From: Thiocapsa rosea | GTDB lineage: Bacteria > Pseudomonadota > Gammaproteobacteria > Chromatiales > Chromatiaceae | Assembly: GCF_003634315.1 (NCBI RefSeq) | Contig: NZ_RBXL01000001.1 | Span: 2,522,501-2,586,500, forward strand | DNA: 64,000 nt | Direction: 5' to 3' | Part shown: positions 32,245-42,456 of the stretch, in pieces | Numbering within the stretch: position 1 is the first letter of the stretch | Layout: each line of letters opens with the position of its first letter | The notes under the pieces: model-generated | Seen by the model: the letters and a program-made list of their open reading frames with translations, nothing else | The model's database searches: none | What the model was told of the DNA's origin: nothing | Made by a program: the position numbers and the translations under genes

Positions 32245-34115
32245 GGCCTTGATCATCGATTGGTCCACTGTTGCTAAGCCGCCACAGGAACGAGGTAAGG
32301 CTGCCTTGCCGGGCGCGGTCGTCGTCGGGCCGGTCGGGCGGGCCAGGGCATGCGCTCGAGCACCTGCTCGAACAAGGATGGGTGGGGTTGAGCGAAGAAG
32401 CGCTCGGCGGCCGTGGTGCCGTCGGGCCGCTTGATCGCAAAGTTGTGCAGGGCGGTCAAGACCTGCTGCTTGCGCGGACTGAGTCGGTGATGCCCGTGCT
32501 GATAGAGCGCGAGGAAGCCGTTGCGTCCCTCGACACAGGAGCTGCTGCGCTGGAACAGATCGGCACACTCCCCGGCGACCTGCTCGAGATGGTGACGGGT
32601 CTGCGGATCCAGCGACTGGATCGGGTGCGAGGGCTGCCTCAGCGGGGCGAGACGCTGCGCACTCAGTGCTCGGAGTCGATGACGGGGCTCGGCGCGGGTG
32701 CTGCGTGCGGCGACGCGCTCCAGATAAAGCGCCGGGATCAGATCGTCGAGCATCGCCTGCTCGATGGCCGGTGCCAGGTCCAGCGCCTGCACCCGGGTGT
32801 TGACCATCATGAAGAAGAAGGTCAGCGTGGCGACGAGGCTTTGAGTCAGGCGCTTCGCCTTGGCCAGATGTGCGCAGAGACGCTCGGAAAGATCCGCTTC
32901 CTCGGCGATCGCCTCCAGGCGCGCAAACAGCGTTCCCAGACGCGCCTCCAACTGCTCGGGGGTTTGCGCCTGTCCCTGTTGGATCTCGTAGGGATGATCG
33001 ACCTCGCTGAACGCACCGATCAGGGCTTTGGCCTCGGCGCGGTGCGCGTGGGCCTGCTCGCGCGCAAGGCTGGCTTGGACGTAAGCGCTCAGCGCCTCGT
33101 CGATGCGCGCGGCGAACGCCGGCGGGCGCCCGGGGCCGTGGCGGCGCCGATGATAGGCCTGCTCGGCGGCGCATTCGTCTTGCCAGCGCGCCTTCGCCTC
33201 GGTCTCCGCCGTCTCGGCCTGTTGCTCGGCGCGCTTCAGCGACAGACTCATCGCCTGGCTGACCTCATGCTGCAGATGAAACAGGTCCGTGGCATGGTGT
33301 GCGCCCAGATCACGCTCGACATGCGCCAACAGCCCCTTGGCCTCATCGCTGGTGCCTTGCACCACCGTGACATTCAGCCCCTCGAGTCCACCCTCGAGCG
33401 CCCGTGTCCAGGCCGCCGCCGAGCGCTCATCGCTCCTGTGCTCGAGCAGGATGAAGTTCGAGACCGCATCGATGCCCACCAAACGCATGCCGTCTTTCCA
33501 CGTCTCATCTTCGGCGATGCTCAGTGTGCGATGGGGCATGGCTTGGGCCAGCGTCCCGCGCAGTTCGGTGGCGGCGGTGACGATCTGCTCCTCCAAGCCG
33601 GCATGGAACGCCTGCTGCGCACCGTAGGAGGCGCCGATGAATGCCGACAGCCCACTGCGCTCGAGAAAATCGCAGACCACGCGCACGCCCGCGCCGCCCT
33701 GCTCGCCGATGCTCCAGTGCGCGGCAACCAGGATCCGGCGCAGCCACACCACGCCCTCGGGCGTCTCGACGAAGGCCGACAGCGCCGCCGGCGCCGATGG
33801 CGCAGGGGACGCGTTCCAGTGACGCAGGGTGCTGCGCGCCACGCCGGCGCCGCTGACCGCCGCGCGTTGACTCTGCCCATCCTGCTGGGCTTGCGCCACC
33901 GCATGCAGGTGCTTGGCGCGATCCAAGCGATCGTGGATTGGCGTGGGGCGTCGATCTGCACTAGAGTCGACACAGGCAGGAGCATCGGACAACGGCGTTT
34001 CCCTCGGTCAGTTTGCACTTCCAAGGGTACGCCTCCCCGGCGCTCCTGCCACTCCTTCAGGATGCTTGATCGCCTACCGAAACACGCGGTTTTGGACCAA
34101 CCGATGATCAAGGCC
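32245..34115 (-). mobile_element. insertion sequence, 1871 bp, copy 3
   Basis: Same ends as copies 1 and 2. The target duplication CAGCTCCC is at 32237-32244 and 34116-34123 (8 bp). Confidence 0.9.
32274..33992 (-). CDS. transposase of IS copy 3
   Basis: 572 residues, same sequence as copy 2. Catalytic-motif regions as described for copy 1. Intact. Confidence 0.85.
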   Translation of the reverse strand: MSDAPACVDSSADRRPTPIHDRLDRAKHLHAVAQAQQDGQSQRAAVSGAGVARSTLRHWNASPAPSAPAALSAFVETPEGVVWLRRILVAAHWSIGEQGGAGVRVVCDFLERSGLSAFIGASYGAQQAFHAGLEEQIVTAATELRGTLAQAMPHRTLSIAEDETWKDGMRLVGIDAVSNFILLEHRSDERSAAAWTRALEGGLEGLNVTVVQGTSDEAKGLLAHVERDLGAHHATDLFHLQHEVSQAMSLSLKRAEQQAETAETEAKARWQDECAAEQAYHRRRHGPGRPPAFAARIDEALSAYVQASLAREQAHAHRAEAKALIGAFSEVDHPYEIQQGQAQTPEQLEARLGTLFARLEAIAEEADLSERLCAHLAKAKRLTQSLVATLTFFFMMVNTRVQALDLAPAIEQAMLDDLIPALYLERVAARSTRAEPRHRLRALSAQRLAPLRQPSHPIQSLDPQTRHHLEQVAGECADLFQRSSSCVEGRNGFLALYQHGHHRLSPRKQQVLTALHNFAIKRPDGTTAAERFFAQPHPSLFEQVLERMPWPARPARRRPRPARQPYLVPVAA

Positions 34116-34916
34116 CAGCTCCCGCGCCAGGTTGTCGACATTGCTGACGCCGGTCGGGGACAGGGTATCCTTGTTGAATCCGAACAGCGCATCGGCCGAC
34201 AGATCGTACTTACGCGTTACCGGCTTGGCCGTCCCCCGGTACCGATCGCGATGGAGACGCCCGCGGTCACGATCCAGTCGCCGAAGTCGGACTCGTTCCT
34301 GATGTCGGCGGAGTTGTCGTCATAGCGGTAGCGCCCGTCGACACGAAGCGAGACGTACTCGCTGACGGGAACCAGGACACCCGCACCGGCCCCGGCCATG
34401 AAGCTGAGCTTGCTGCTGGCGTTCTCGCATCCGCCGACGGTGTTTGCCTCGGTTCGATCACAGCTGAAATCATCGCTGATGACACCGAGACCGCCGAGCA
34501 GAAACGGCTGGACTTTACCGCGGTTGAAAAAGAACAGGCCATCGATGGCGAGGTCCCCAACCTCGAAGTCTCCCGTGCCCTGGTATCCGCGCGTACGCTC
34601 CGCGTTGGCGAGCTCGTTGAGCTCGCTTTCGCTGAGCTCCTGCAGATTCTCGCTGACCAGCTTGGTGAAGGTTCCGCGCAGCTCCAGGTTGAACCATTCG
34701 TTGATGGGCTTACCGACAGAGAGTCCATACCCGACGCCATCGTCTGTCCCCCGGCCCTGATCGGCCCAGGTGTAAGCGGCGAATGGGGCGATGTACCAAC
34801 GGTCATCAAAGCTTGGAAGGACCTGGTCCGTTCTATATTCCATATCCCTGGGCGGTTACGACGATCGGGCTTGCGACCAGCACGGCCGAGAGCGCGGCGA
34901 GTGATAGGGTCTTCAT

Positions 34917-35384
34917 GCAATATCTCCCCCTGGAAAGATACCGACAAGTACAAAGGTGCTCGGCCGGCCCATGCGCCGATGACTTGATCGATCGCGCGGC
35001 TTCATCACCTTCGGTCAACCTACAAGTGCGAAAATAGCACATGTCTCGCATTTGCAAAGGGCAACGCCGGCATTCGCGACTCCCGAACGGCTCTCGAGCT
35101 GAAACAACTTAAAGCATCAATGGCTTAATCCGACGAGCGGTAGCTTTTTGGTGTCAAATAACCCCGCCAAAATTCGCCTCATCAGCAGCGGAAAACGGTC
35201 CGCATTGTTGCGGATCGCCCAAGATTCGGCAGTCGGTGGAGTTGCGTTGTCGCCTAAGTGGTCTCGCCCGACATCCCTGTGATACGACGCCCATATCGGC
35301 GTCCGTTTGGGATCGAGAGGACGAGCGTCGCGCCAGGCACCCAAGATCCGATCCCCGACTTTTTCGTCGACCGAGCGGCGGCAG
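34917..35384. other. intergenic region, no gene seen
   Basis: Holds the presumed promoter region of the OmpA pseudogene (first ~120 bp, AT-richer) and then sequence without a convincing coding frame between it and the VOC gene stop. Confidence 0.4.
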
Positions 35385-35819
35385 CTACAGCCACTGCGCC
35401 AGCTCGACGACCAGGCCTTCGGGTCCGGCCACGAACACCAGCTTGCGGTCGTGGAACTCCATGACCCGGTTGCGCAGCTGCACTCCGGCGGCGGTGAGCC
35501 GCGCGACTTCGGCATCCAGATCCTCGACTGCGAAGCAGATGTGGTTGAAGCCCAGTCGGCACAGATCGCCGGCCTGCGGATCGCTGCGGGCGGCGGGATG
35601 TCTGTAGGTGAGCAGCTGCATCTCGAAGCGCGGCGAGGCATTGGCCAGGACCAGCGTGCGGTGCTCGGCTTCGATGCCGGGCACACCCATGTAGTCGGCG
35701 AAGGTCTGGCCGGCGATGACGACCGACTTGACCTCCTTGAAGCCCAGCAGTGCGAAGAATTGCAGCGCGGCGATCGGGTCGTGCACGGCAACGGTGACGT
35801 GATCGGGATGCGTGACCAT
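35385..35819 (-). CDS. VOC (glyoxalase/bleomycin-resistance) family protein
   Basis: 144 residues. Two beta-alpha-beta-beta-beta repeats: 'HPDHVTVAVHDPIAALQFF' to about residue 75, then 'RLGFNHICFAVEDLDAEVA' to 'GPEGLVVELAQWL'. Candidate metal ligands are His in 'DHVTVAV', Glu in 'FEMQLL', His in 'NHICFAV' and the terminal Glu in 'VVELAQ'. This is the standard single-chain length; these proteins dimerise to make the active sites. Substrate unknown. Preceded on the minus strand by GGAGGAAT just before the ATG at 35819. Confidence 0.85.
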   Translation of the reverse strand: MVTHPDHVTVAVHDPIAALQFFALLGFKEVKSVVIAGQTFADYMGVPGIEAEHRTLVLANASPRFEMQLLTYRHPAARSDPQAGDLCRLGFNHICFAVEDLDAEVARLTAAGVQLRNRVMEFHDRKLVFVAGPEGLVVELAQWL

Positions 35820-35848
35820 GATTCCTCCTGCGGTTGCGTGGGTGGGGT

Positions 35849-35971
35849 TCAGCGCGGCGGCAAGGTTCGGGGCTTGCCCTCAAGGTCCATCGCGACATGG
35901 GTCAGGTTCGCCTCGGTGATTTTCACGACCTTCGGGTCGGCGGGGTTGAGGGGTGTCAGGGTCTCCGCTTA
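35849..35971 (-). pseudogene. 3' fragment of a YciA-like acyl-CoA thioesterase
   Basis: About 40 codons read 'PLNPADPKVVKITEANLTHV' then 'AMDLEGKPRTLPPR' and stop. This resembles the C-terminal end of hot-dog thioesterases. An in-frame stop lies just upstream, so the rest of the gene is gone. Confidence 0.45.
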
Positions 35972-36042
35972 GCTGCCCCCGAGGCCCGTAACCGGACGCT
36001 CGCGTATCGCCAGGTAGTCGGCGACCGGGATTGCCGGTCGAG

Positions 36043-36480
36043 CTAGCCCTTGCGACGCGTCGTCCTATGCGCCTTGATCTTGTCCGCCACCAGACCGATC
36101 AAGACGCCGCCGGCGCCGATCAACATCCAGAGCGGGAGCCCGATCCCGCCTCCCAGAGCCACGATACCGGCGCCCCCGTTCTCGGCCGCGACAAAGGTGG
36201 CAATGACTGCGCCCACGCCAAGTCGGAATGTCCAGGAGCGCGCGTCCCAGACGATATGCTTCAAGGCCAGAGCCAATACCTTCAGGAGTGGCCACGCGGC
36301 CTTGCGATCGCGGGTTAGCGCCAGCATGGCAGCCGCCTTCTTGAAGCCGCGCAAGGTTCCGTAACGAATCTCTCCCAGTCCGCGGGACCAACTCAGAAGC
36401 CGTTGTTGCTCGGCCGGGGGAAGACGCAGCACGGCTTGTACGATGGCGGGTTGAGCCGCGGTTTCTTGCACTTCGGACAC
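36043..36480 (-). CDS. small membrane protein of unknown function
   Basis: 145 residues from GTG at 36480, with AGGAGA five to six bases upstream; an upstream ATG at 36537 has no such site. The N-terminal ~70 residues are soluble and helical ('[20 protein letters not shown]'). Two hydrophobic segments follow ('[20 protein letters not shown]' and '[20 protein letters not shown]'), and the tail is basic. Not recognised. It diverges from the nap operon and the gap holds an FNR-type site that could also act on it. Confidence 0.6.
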   Translation of the reverse strand: MSEVQETAAQPAIVQAVLRLPPAEQQRLLSWSRGLGEIRYGTLRGFKKAAAMLALTRDRKAAWPLLKVLALALKHIVWDARSWTFRLGVGAVIATFVAAENGGAGIVALGGGIGLPLWMLIGAGGVLIGLVADKIKAHRTTRRKG

Positions 36481-36618
36481 TGATCTCTCCTTATCAAGGC
36501 GCTGAGTCCGGCCGGACGATCGAGGTGCCGCCGTCACGGGCTCACATCTACGCAGATTCTATTCCGATTGCCCTCGCCGTGTCCGCTTCCGGACGCTCGG
36601 ACCAATCGCTCGCGATTC

Positions 36619-36632
36619 TTGATGAGAATCAA
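36619..36632 (+). promoter_or_regulatory. FNR box upstream of nap operon
   Basis: TTGATGAGAATCAA is a perfect TTGAT-N4-ATCAA site, 68 bp before napD. It predicts anaerobic activation of nap. Confidence 0.75.
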
Positions 36633-36699
36633 GGTTCCTCGACAACGGCGGCGCTAGCGTCGGGACTGACAAAGCCGATCCGACCCCGGACACTCACCG

Positions 36700-36978
36700 A
36701 TGAATATCTCAGGAATCCTGGTCGTCGTCCCACCCGCCCGAATCGAAGACGCGACGCTCGCGCTCAACGCGCTCCCCGGTGTGGAGGTCCATCACACCGA
36801 GCCTGCGACCGGGCGGATCGTGGTCGTGCAGGAGGCCGAAACGGTCGACCAGGAGGTCGCCGCGCTCTGCCGCATCAAGGCGTTGTCCGGCGTGATGCTG
36901 GCCGAGATGGTCTACCACGTCTTCGACGAGACGCCGCCCGAATGGGATGCGATCCCCGCGGAGATGGCCGAATCCTAG
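36700..36978 (+). CDS. napD: NapD, chaperone for nitrate reductase NapA
   Basis: 92 residues. '[20 protein letters not shown]', '[22 protein letters not shown]' and the ferredoxin-like alternation of strands and helices are typical of NapD. The protein binds the twin-arginine signal of NapA in the cytoplasm and holds back export until the molybdenum cofactor is in place. It is the first gene of napDAGHB; napF and napE are not seen. The next gene, napA, starts 66 bp later. Confidence 0.9.
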   Translation: MNISGILVVVPPARIEDATLALNALPGVEVHHTEPATGRIVVVQEAETVDQEVAALCRIKALSGVMLAEMVYHVFDETPPEWDAIPAEMAES

Positions 36979-37043
36979 GCCACAACCTCACCCGACCCGT
37001 GCGGGTGAGCGCTCGAAAAATACAACGAGACCGAGGAGGAATC

Positions 37044-39788
37044 ATGGAGCTCAGCCGCCGCAACTTTCTGAAATCGGGCGTCGCCGCCGCGACAGCCATG
37101 GCCGTCGGAATCCCCGTGAGCCGCGTCGCCAGCGTGGCGGCGGCCGAGACCGAGCAGGACTGGCGATGGGATAAAGGCGTCTGCCGCTTCTGCGGCGTGG
37201 GCTGCGGGATCATGATCGCCACCCGAGACGGCAAGATCGTCGCGACCAAGGGCGATCCCGACGCCCCGGTCAATCGAGGTCTGAACTGTGTGAAGGGCTA
37301 TTTCAACAGCAAGATCCTCTACGGCAAAGACCGCCTGACTCAGCCCTTGATGCGGATGACCGACGGCCGATTCGACAAGAAGGGCAAGTTCACCCCGGTC
37401 ACCTGGGATCAGGCCTTCGACGAGATGGCGAGCCAGTTCAAGAAGGCATACGAAGAAAAAGGGCCGACCGGAATCGGCGTCATCGGCTCGGGTCAATGGC
37501 TGATCCAGGAAGGCTACGCCATGACCAAACTGATGAAGGCCGGGTTTCGCAGCAACAACATCGATCCCAATGCGCGCAATTGCATGGCATCCGCAGTGGC
37601 TGCATTCATGCAGGTCTTCGGCATCGACGAGCCGCCCGGCAATTACGACGACATCGAATACACGGATACGGCCGTCGCCTGGGGCGCGAATATGGCCGAG
37701 GCCCATCCGGTCCTCTGGCAACGCGTGATCGACCGGCGCCTCAGCCACCCCGAGATGAAGATCGTCAATATCACGACCCTGCGGAACATGACCTCCGAGG
37801 GGTCCGATCTCGAGATCATCATCAAGCCGAATACCGACACGGCGCTGCTGAATTACCTGGCGCGCGAGATCATTCACCGCGATGCGGTCAATCAAGCCTT
37901 CGTCGACGCGCACTGTGTCTTCTGCGCCGGCCCGACCGATATCGGTTACGGGATGCGTGCGACGGACAAGTTCGCCTTCGAGGCCGAGAAGGATATCCAG
38001 GCCCGCGAGATCGAGGTGACCTTGACTCGGGACGAGGCGATCGGGCTCGGGCTTGATCCCGAGCAGGTTCATAAGGTCAAGCAGGACAACGCGGCCACGG
38101 CCGACCGACACTGGCTGGTCGGCTTCGAGGACTTCAAGGCCGGGGTCGAGCCCTACACCCTGGATTTTGTCGCGGAGCTGGCCAAAGGCGACGCCGAAGA
38201 GTCCTTGGATGCCTTCAAGACCAAGCTCGTAAGGCTGTCGGATCTCTACGCCGACCCGAATCGAAAAATGGTCAGCTTCTGGACCATGGGCTTCAATCAA
38301 CATGTGCGCGGGACCTGGGTCAACGAGCAGATCTACAGCGTGCATCTGCTTCTGGGGAAGATCGCCGAGCCCGGAAACAGCCCCTTCTCCCTGACCGGCC
38401 AGCCCTCAGCCTGCGGGACCGCGCGCGAGGTCGGCACCTTCAGCCACCGTCTGCCGGCCGACATGGTCGTCAACATCCCCAAGCATCGGGACATCACCGA
38501 GCAGACCTGGAAGTTGCCTCCCAAGACGCTCAACCCGAAGCCCGGGAGCCACATCACCAAGATCATGCGTGATCTGGAAGACGGCTCCATGTCGTGGGTT
38601 TGGGTGCAGGTCAATAATCCCTTCCAGCATGTCGCCAATGCCAACCATTGGCTGAAGGCGGCACGCGAGCAGGACAACTTCATTGTTGTCTCCGATGCCT
38701 ATCCGAGCATCTCGGCCAAGGTGGCCGATCTGATCCTGCCGGTGGCCATGATCTTCGAGAAATGGGGCGGCTACGGGAACGCCGAGCGTCGTACCCAGGT
38801 CTGGCGCGAGCAGGTGGCGCCGCCGGGTGACGCACGCAGCGACCTTTGGCAGATTCTGGAATTTTCCAAACACATCACCCTGGCGGAGGTCTGGAAGGAG
38901 CAGTCGATTCCCGGTCTCAAGGACGAGGGATTCGAGGACGGGAAGCTCCCGGACGTGATGGCGGCTGCGCAGGAGATGGGCTACCAACCCGAGATGACCC
39001 TCTACGAGGCGCTCTTCGAGACACCGGAAAACAAGGCGTTCGCCTGGCCCGATCCGGTCGCCAAGGGGCACGACAATCACACGGTCAAGCATCTCGGTGT
39101 CGATTGGTTTGTCGAGAAGGCGCTATTTGAAGAATACGCCGCCTTCGGGCGCGGTCATCACCACGATCTGGCGCCTTTCGATGTCTATTATCAAGACGAC
39201 GTTCGCGGCCTGCGGTGGCCGGTCGTCGACGGCAAAGAGACGCCGTGGCGCTTCAACGCCAAATACGATCCCTATGTCAAGAACGGCGAGATCGAGTTCT
39301 ACGGCGGTGCCATGAAGGAATTGGTGACCGGCAATTTGACGGGGCCAACCACCGAGGAGAAAACCAAATTCCCAGGCAAGGCGAAGATCTTCTTCCGGCC
39401 TTATGCCGCACCGGTGGAATCGCCCGACGGGAACTACGACCTCTGGCTCTGCACCGGGCGGCTGCTCGAGCACTGGCATACCGGAACCATGACGCGACGT
39501 GTTCCCGAGCTGCACCGGGCCATGCCGGCCGCGGTCCTGGATATGAACGAGAAGGATGCCGAGGAGCGCGGTCTCAAACGTCAGGATGCGGTCTGGATCG
39601 AATCGCGCCGCGGCAAGATCAAGGCGGTGATCGAGACGACGGGCCGTAATCGTCCGCCGCGCGGCTATAGCTTCATGGCCTTTTTCGACGAGTCGGTGTT
39701 CGTCAATAAGCTCTGCATTGACGCCACCTGTCCGATCTCCAAGGAGGAGGATTTCAAAAAGACCGCCATCAAGATCTACAAGGTGTAA
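37044..39788 (+). CDS. napA: periplasmic nitrate reductase, catalytic subunit
   Basis: 914 residues from ATG 37044 after GAGGAGGA (37032-37039); a longer open frame to 36525 overlaps napD and is rejected. The twin-arginine signal is RRNFLKSG. A [4Fe-4S] site follows in 'CRFCGVGCG' with the fourth Cys in 'LNCVKG'. The molybdenum-ligand cysteine is in 'NARNCMAS'. The remaining molybdopterin domains are complete to the end. Full length is slightly greater than E. coli NapA. The enzyme reduces nitrate to nitrite in the periplasm with NapB as electron donor. In a phototroph it can serve redox balancing as well as anaerobic respiration. Confidence 0.95.
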   Translation: MELSRRNFLKSGVAAATAMAVGIPVSRVASVAAAETEQDWRWDKGVCRFCGVGCGIMIATRDGKIVATKGDPDAPVNRGLNCVKGYFNSKILYGKDRLTQPLMRMTDGRFDKKGKFTPVTWDQAFDEMASQFKKAYEEKGPTGIGVIGSGQWLIQEGYAMTKLMKAGFRSNNIDPNARNCMASAVAAFMQVFGIDEPPGNYDDIEYTDTAVAWGANMAEAHPVLWQRVIDRRLSHPEMKIVNITTLRNMTSEGSDLEIIIKPNTDTALLNYLAREIIHRDAVNQAFVDAHCVFCAGPTDIGYGMRATDKFAFEAEKDIQAREIEVTLTRDEAIGLGLDPEQVHKVKQDNAATADRHWLVGFEDFKAGVEPYTLDFVAELAKGDAEESLDAFKTKLVRLSDLYADPNRKMVSFWTMGFNQHVRGTWVNEQIYSVHLLLGKIAEPGNSPFSLTGQPSACGTAREVGTFSHRLPADMVVNIPKHRDITEQTWKLPPKTLNPKPGSHITKIMRDLEDGSMSWVWVQVNNPFQHVANANHWLKAAREQDNFIVVSDAYPSISAKVADLILPVAMIFEKWGGYGNAERRTQVWREQVAPPGDARSDLWQILEFSKHITLAEVWKEQSIPGLKDEGFEDGKLPDVMAAAQEMGYQPEMTLYEALFETPENKAFAWPDPVAKGHDNHTVKHLGVDWFVEKALFEEYAAFGRGHHHDLAPFDVYYQDDVRGLRWPVVDGKETPWRFNAKYDPYVKNGEIEFYGGAMKELVTGNLTGPTTEEKTKFPGKAKIFFRPYAAPVESPDGNYDLWLCTGRLLEHWHTGTMTRRVPELHRAMPAAVLDMNEKDAEERGLKRQDAVWIESRRGKIKAVIETTGRNRPPRGYSFMAFFDESVFVNKLCIDATCPISKEEDFKKTAIKIYKV

Positions 39789-39881
39789 AGCGCCCTCATC
39801 GGCATCATCGACAGTGCTCGGATGTGTCGCATGCATCCGAGCGAGCCGAGTGCTTTCATCACGTCCGGCGACACAACGATC

Positions 39882-40649
39882 ATGACCACGCGGCGCGGTT
39901 TCATACAGAAGAGCATCCAAGGCGCGGCCGTCGCCACCAGCGGCGGCATGCTCTGGTCGTATCTCGTCATTCAGAACGCCCGCGCCGAGCCATTGGCTCT
40001 GCGCCCGCCCGGTGCGCTCCCGGATGCGGACTTCAATGCGCTCTGCATCAAATGCGGACGTTGCGTCGTCGCCTGTCCCTACGACACCTTGACCCTGGCC
40101 GCATTGGCCGACCGTGCCCCGCTGGGCACGCCCTATTTCGAGCCGCGGCAGATCCCCTGCTACCTGTGTCACGACATCCCATGCAAGGTCGCCTGTCCGA
40201 CGGGTGCGCTTTCCCCGGCACTGGAGGATGTCATGGACTCGCGGATGGGTCTCGCCATTATCGACACCGAGCATTGTCTCTCCTGGCAGGGCCTGCGTTG
40301 CGAGATCTGTTATCGGGTCTGCCCGCTTCGGGACACGGCGATTCGCGTCGAAACACGACGGCGTGAATTGAGCAAGCACGCGATGCTCCTGCCCATGGTC
40401 CTAAGCGAGGGCTGCACGGGTTGCGGCATCTGCGAGAATGCCTGTCCGACCGAGATTGCTGCTATCAAGGTGCTCCCCTCCGAGTTGATTCAAGGCAAGA
40501 TCGGGGATCATTTCAGGATGGGCTGGAAACAAGCAGACGGCGCGACGCCCGGCTTGGGACCAGGCGACACTTGGCAGGGACAACTGGATTCCGCACCGGC
40601 GCAGGGTCAGGCGCCTGGGTTGGATTATCTGAATGAGCCGGAGTATTAG
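39882..40649 (+). CDS. napG: NapG, Tat-exported ferredoxin-type protein
   Basis: 255 residues from ATG 39882, which gives a Tat signal at the very N-terminus (MTTRRGFIQKSIQG); the frame is open to 39822 but that would bury the signal. Four ferredoxin-type cysteine groups follow ('CIKCGRCVVACP', 'CYLCHDIPCKVACP', 'CEICYRVCP', 'CTGCGICENACP'). NapG passes electrons from the quinol oxidase NapH towards NapB/NapA. The spacing to napH (296 bp, filled with hairpins) is unusual for this operon. Confidence 0.9.
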   Translation: MTTRRGFIQKSIQGAAVATSGGMLWSYLVIQNARAEPLALRPPGALPDADFNALCIKCGRCVVACPYDTLTLAALADRAPLGTPYFEPRQIPCYLCHDIPCKVACPTGALSPALEDVMDSRMGLAIIDTEHCLSWQGLRCEICYRVCPLRDTAIRVETRRRELSKHAMLLPMVLSEGCTGCGICENACPTEIAAIKVLPSELIQGKIGDHFRMGWKQADGATPGLGPGDTWQGQLDSAPAQGQAPGLDYLNEPEY

Positions 40650-40945
40650 ATGCCGAGAAATCGACAACCAACGCCGGCCTCGCTCGTCACTGCGGCGATC
40701 GTGGCGCGTGGCGCAGAGCGCCACGGGGCATGCGTGACACCGCAGAGCGGGTGTCACGAGCGACTGAAGGGCCGGCGCAGGGCTCGGTGGACTGTGCTCG
40801 CGCTCGTCCACTCAACCGGCCGATCCGTCGAACAATACGGTAAAACGCGTTACCCGATTCGCCGAGGCGCGCTTACTCGTGACACCGCTCCGGCGGTGTC
40901 ACGCATCTCCCGGCGCTCCGCGCCACGTCTCGGTTCGGCAACCCG
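40650..40945. repeat. hairpin-rich spacer between napG and napH
   Basis: No gene is seen. It holds two members of a hairpin family: GTGACACC...GGTGTCAC (40734-40757) and CGTGACACCG...CGGTGTCACG (40878-40903), plus GTGGCGC/GCGCCAC stems near 40701-40724. A further member lies at 59522-59548. Confidence 0.6.
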
Positions 40946-41839
40946 ATGAATAACTCAACGTCGACTCGACTCTGGAACTGGCGCTATTTGATCCTGCGGC
41001 GGGTCGTTCAGATCGGGGTCTTGTTGCTGTTCTTCGGTACGCTGCACTGGGGCTGGTCCTTGTTCGGTCTCCCCTTGTTGAGCGGAAACCTCAGCGCGTC
41101 GGAGGTCCTCGGCGAGGTGACGCTCGCCGATCCCTTCGCGACGCTTCAGATCCTGCTGACCGGACACGTCCTTCAGTCCGAGGTGCTCTTTGGCGCTGCG
41201 CTCGTCCTGGGCGTTTTCCTGGTCTTGGGCGGCAGGGTCTGGTGCTCCTGGGTCTGTCCGGTGAATCCGGTCACCGATTTTGCGGGCTTTCTGCATCGCA
41301 AGACCTGGCGCAAGAACCTCTTCGGGATTCCCCGTCACCTGCGTTACGCGGTGCTGGCACTCGCACTTCTCCTGTCGGTGTTGATCGGGCTGCCGGCATT
41401 CGAATGGGTGAGCCCGATCGGGGCCATGCACCGCGAGATCATCTTTGGTTTGGGTTTGGGTTTGGGCTGGACCGCATTGGTCGGGCTCTTTTTATTCGAT
41501 TGGTTGGTTGTCAAGCAAGGTTGGTGCGGCCACCTCTGTCCACTCGGCGCCTTTTATTCATTGGTCGGGCGTCATACGGCCCAGATCAGGGTCAAGTTCG
41601 ATCAATCCACCTGCACCGGCTGCGGGGCCTGCCAAGCGATTTGCCCGGAGCCTCAGGTCTTGAACCTCAAACGTCTGGTACAGGATGGCCAGGTCCTGTC
41701 GGGTGAATGCACCAATTGCGCGCGTTGTATCCCGATCTGCCCGGAGAAGAGCTTGGCATTCGGGTGGCGTCTGCAGAAACCGGATTCCGGCTCGGTCCCG
41801 GTGCATCCTAAGCTCATAATGAAGGAGGATAACCCATGA
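40946..41839 (+). CDS. napH: NapH, membrane quinol-oxidising ferredoxin protein
   Basis: 297 residues with four to five transmembrane segments, two CxxxCP loops ('CSWVCPVNP' and 'CGHLCPLGA') and two C-terminal [4Fe-4S] motifs ('CTGCGACQAICP', 'CTNCARCIPICP'). This is the NapH pattern. With NapG it can move electrons from the quinol pool to the periplasmic nitrate reductase. No napC is present in the window, so NapGH is the likely route. Its end overlaps napB by four bases. Confidence 0.92.
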   Translation: MNNSTSTRLWNWRYLILRRVVQIGVLLLFFGTLHWGWSLFGLPLLSGNLSASEVLGEVTLADPFATLQILLTGHVLQSEVLFGAALVLGVFLVLGGRVWCSWVCPVNPVTDFAGFLHRKTWRKNLFGIPRHLRYAVLALALLLSVLIGLPAFEWVSPIGAMHREIIFGLGLGLGWTALVGLFLFDWLVVKQGWCGHLCPLGAFYSLVGRHTAQIRVKFDQSTCTGCGACQAICPEPQVLNLKRLVQDGQVLSGECTNCARCIPICPEKSLAFGWRLQKPDSGSVPVHPKLIMKEDNP

Positions 41840-42309
41840 TCATGCTTCCCCGTTTCCTCGCGGTCGTCGTCGGGGTTGTGATGGCCGGCGGCTTTGCGCT
41901 TGGACAAGATCTGTCCTGGATCGACGAAGATCTTGCCGGGACCGTCTTCGATTCCCCCGACCCGGTGAGCTTCGACTACCTTTCGATCGATCCCGAGGAT
42001 GCCGACTCGACCCTGCCGACGGCGTTCGAGGATGCGCCGCCCTTGATCCCGCACAGCATCGAGGAGTCCGGCCTGATTACGCTGAGGAGCAACAAGTGTC
42101 TGAAATGTCATCACGACCAGGATCTCTGGGATCAGGAAAAGGACGCGGCCGAGCCATCCCCGATGCCGGAAAGTCACTACGTGAGCCTGCGCAGAGATCC
42201 GGAAACGATCGAGAAAAAGATCATCGGGGCACGCTATTTCTGTACCCAGTGCCACGTCCCGCAGACAGAGGTCAATTTGCTGGTTGGAAATGATTTCGAC
42301 GCCCCGTGA
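41836..42309 (+). CDS. napB: NapB, dihaem cytochrome c subunit of nitrate reductase
   Basis: 157 residues with an N-terminal signal peptide (to about residue 23, ALGQ) and two CxxCH haem sites ('CLKCH' and 'CTQCH'). 'VSLRRDPETIEKKIIGARYF' between them is typical of NapB. It is the electron donor subunit of periplasmic NapAB. ATGA overlap with napH indicates co-translation. A short tail after the second haem site is normal. Confidence 0.92.
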   Translation: MIMLPRFLAVVVGVVMAGGFALGQDLSWIDEDLAGTVFDSPDPVSFDYLSIDPEDADSTLPTAFEDAPPLIPHSIEESGLITLRSNKCLKCHHDQDLWDQEKDAAEPSPMPESHYVSLRRDPETIEKKIIGARYFCTQCHVPQTEVNLLVGNDFDAP

Positions 42310-42456
42310 CCGCGCCCCTGTGTGCTTCGCCGATGGGGCGCATCCCGACCCGACGCGCTAAACTGACGGGACATTCATCCGCGTGCGCACCGGTTGCGCT
42401 CGCGGACGATGACTGCACACTGTCCTTCGTGTCGGAAAGAAACGGGAGATCGGTCG

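Larger units (their letters stand above)
31952..34916 (-). pseudogene. OmpA-family outer-membrane protein, frameshifted and split by IS copy 3
   Basis: The start is ATG 34916 (MKTLSLAALSAVLVASPIVV, a signal peptide). The frame breaks near 34835, and the 8-stranded barrel continues from about 34843 to 34217 in another frame. A second break sits in a run of five G (about 34229-34235); restoring one G lets the linker 'TAKPVTRKYDLSADALFGFN' follow. IS copy 3 then separates this from the OmpA C-terminal domain (32244-31952: 'VDGHTDPIGS', 'NRRVEVTVDG'). Three lesions mean the gene is dead unless the frameshifts are sequencing errors. OmpA proteins link the outer membrane to peptidoglycan. Confidence 0.8.

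Noticed and set aside
35117-35384. C-terminal extension of a frame overlapping the VOC gene
   Set aside because: No domain, no start signal; likely chance open frame in high-GC DNA.
36525-39788. Long N-terminal extension of NapA
   Set aside because: It overlaps napD and the Tat signal begins at 37044 after a strong RBS.
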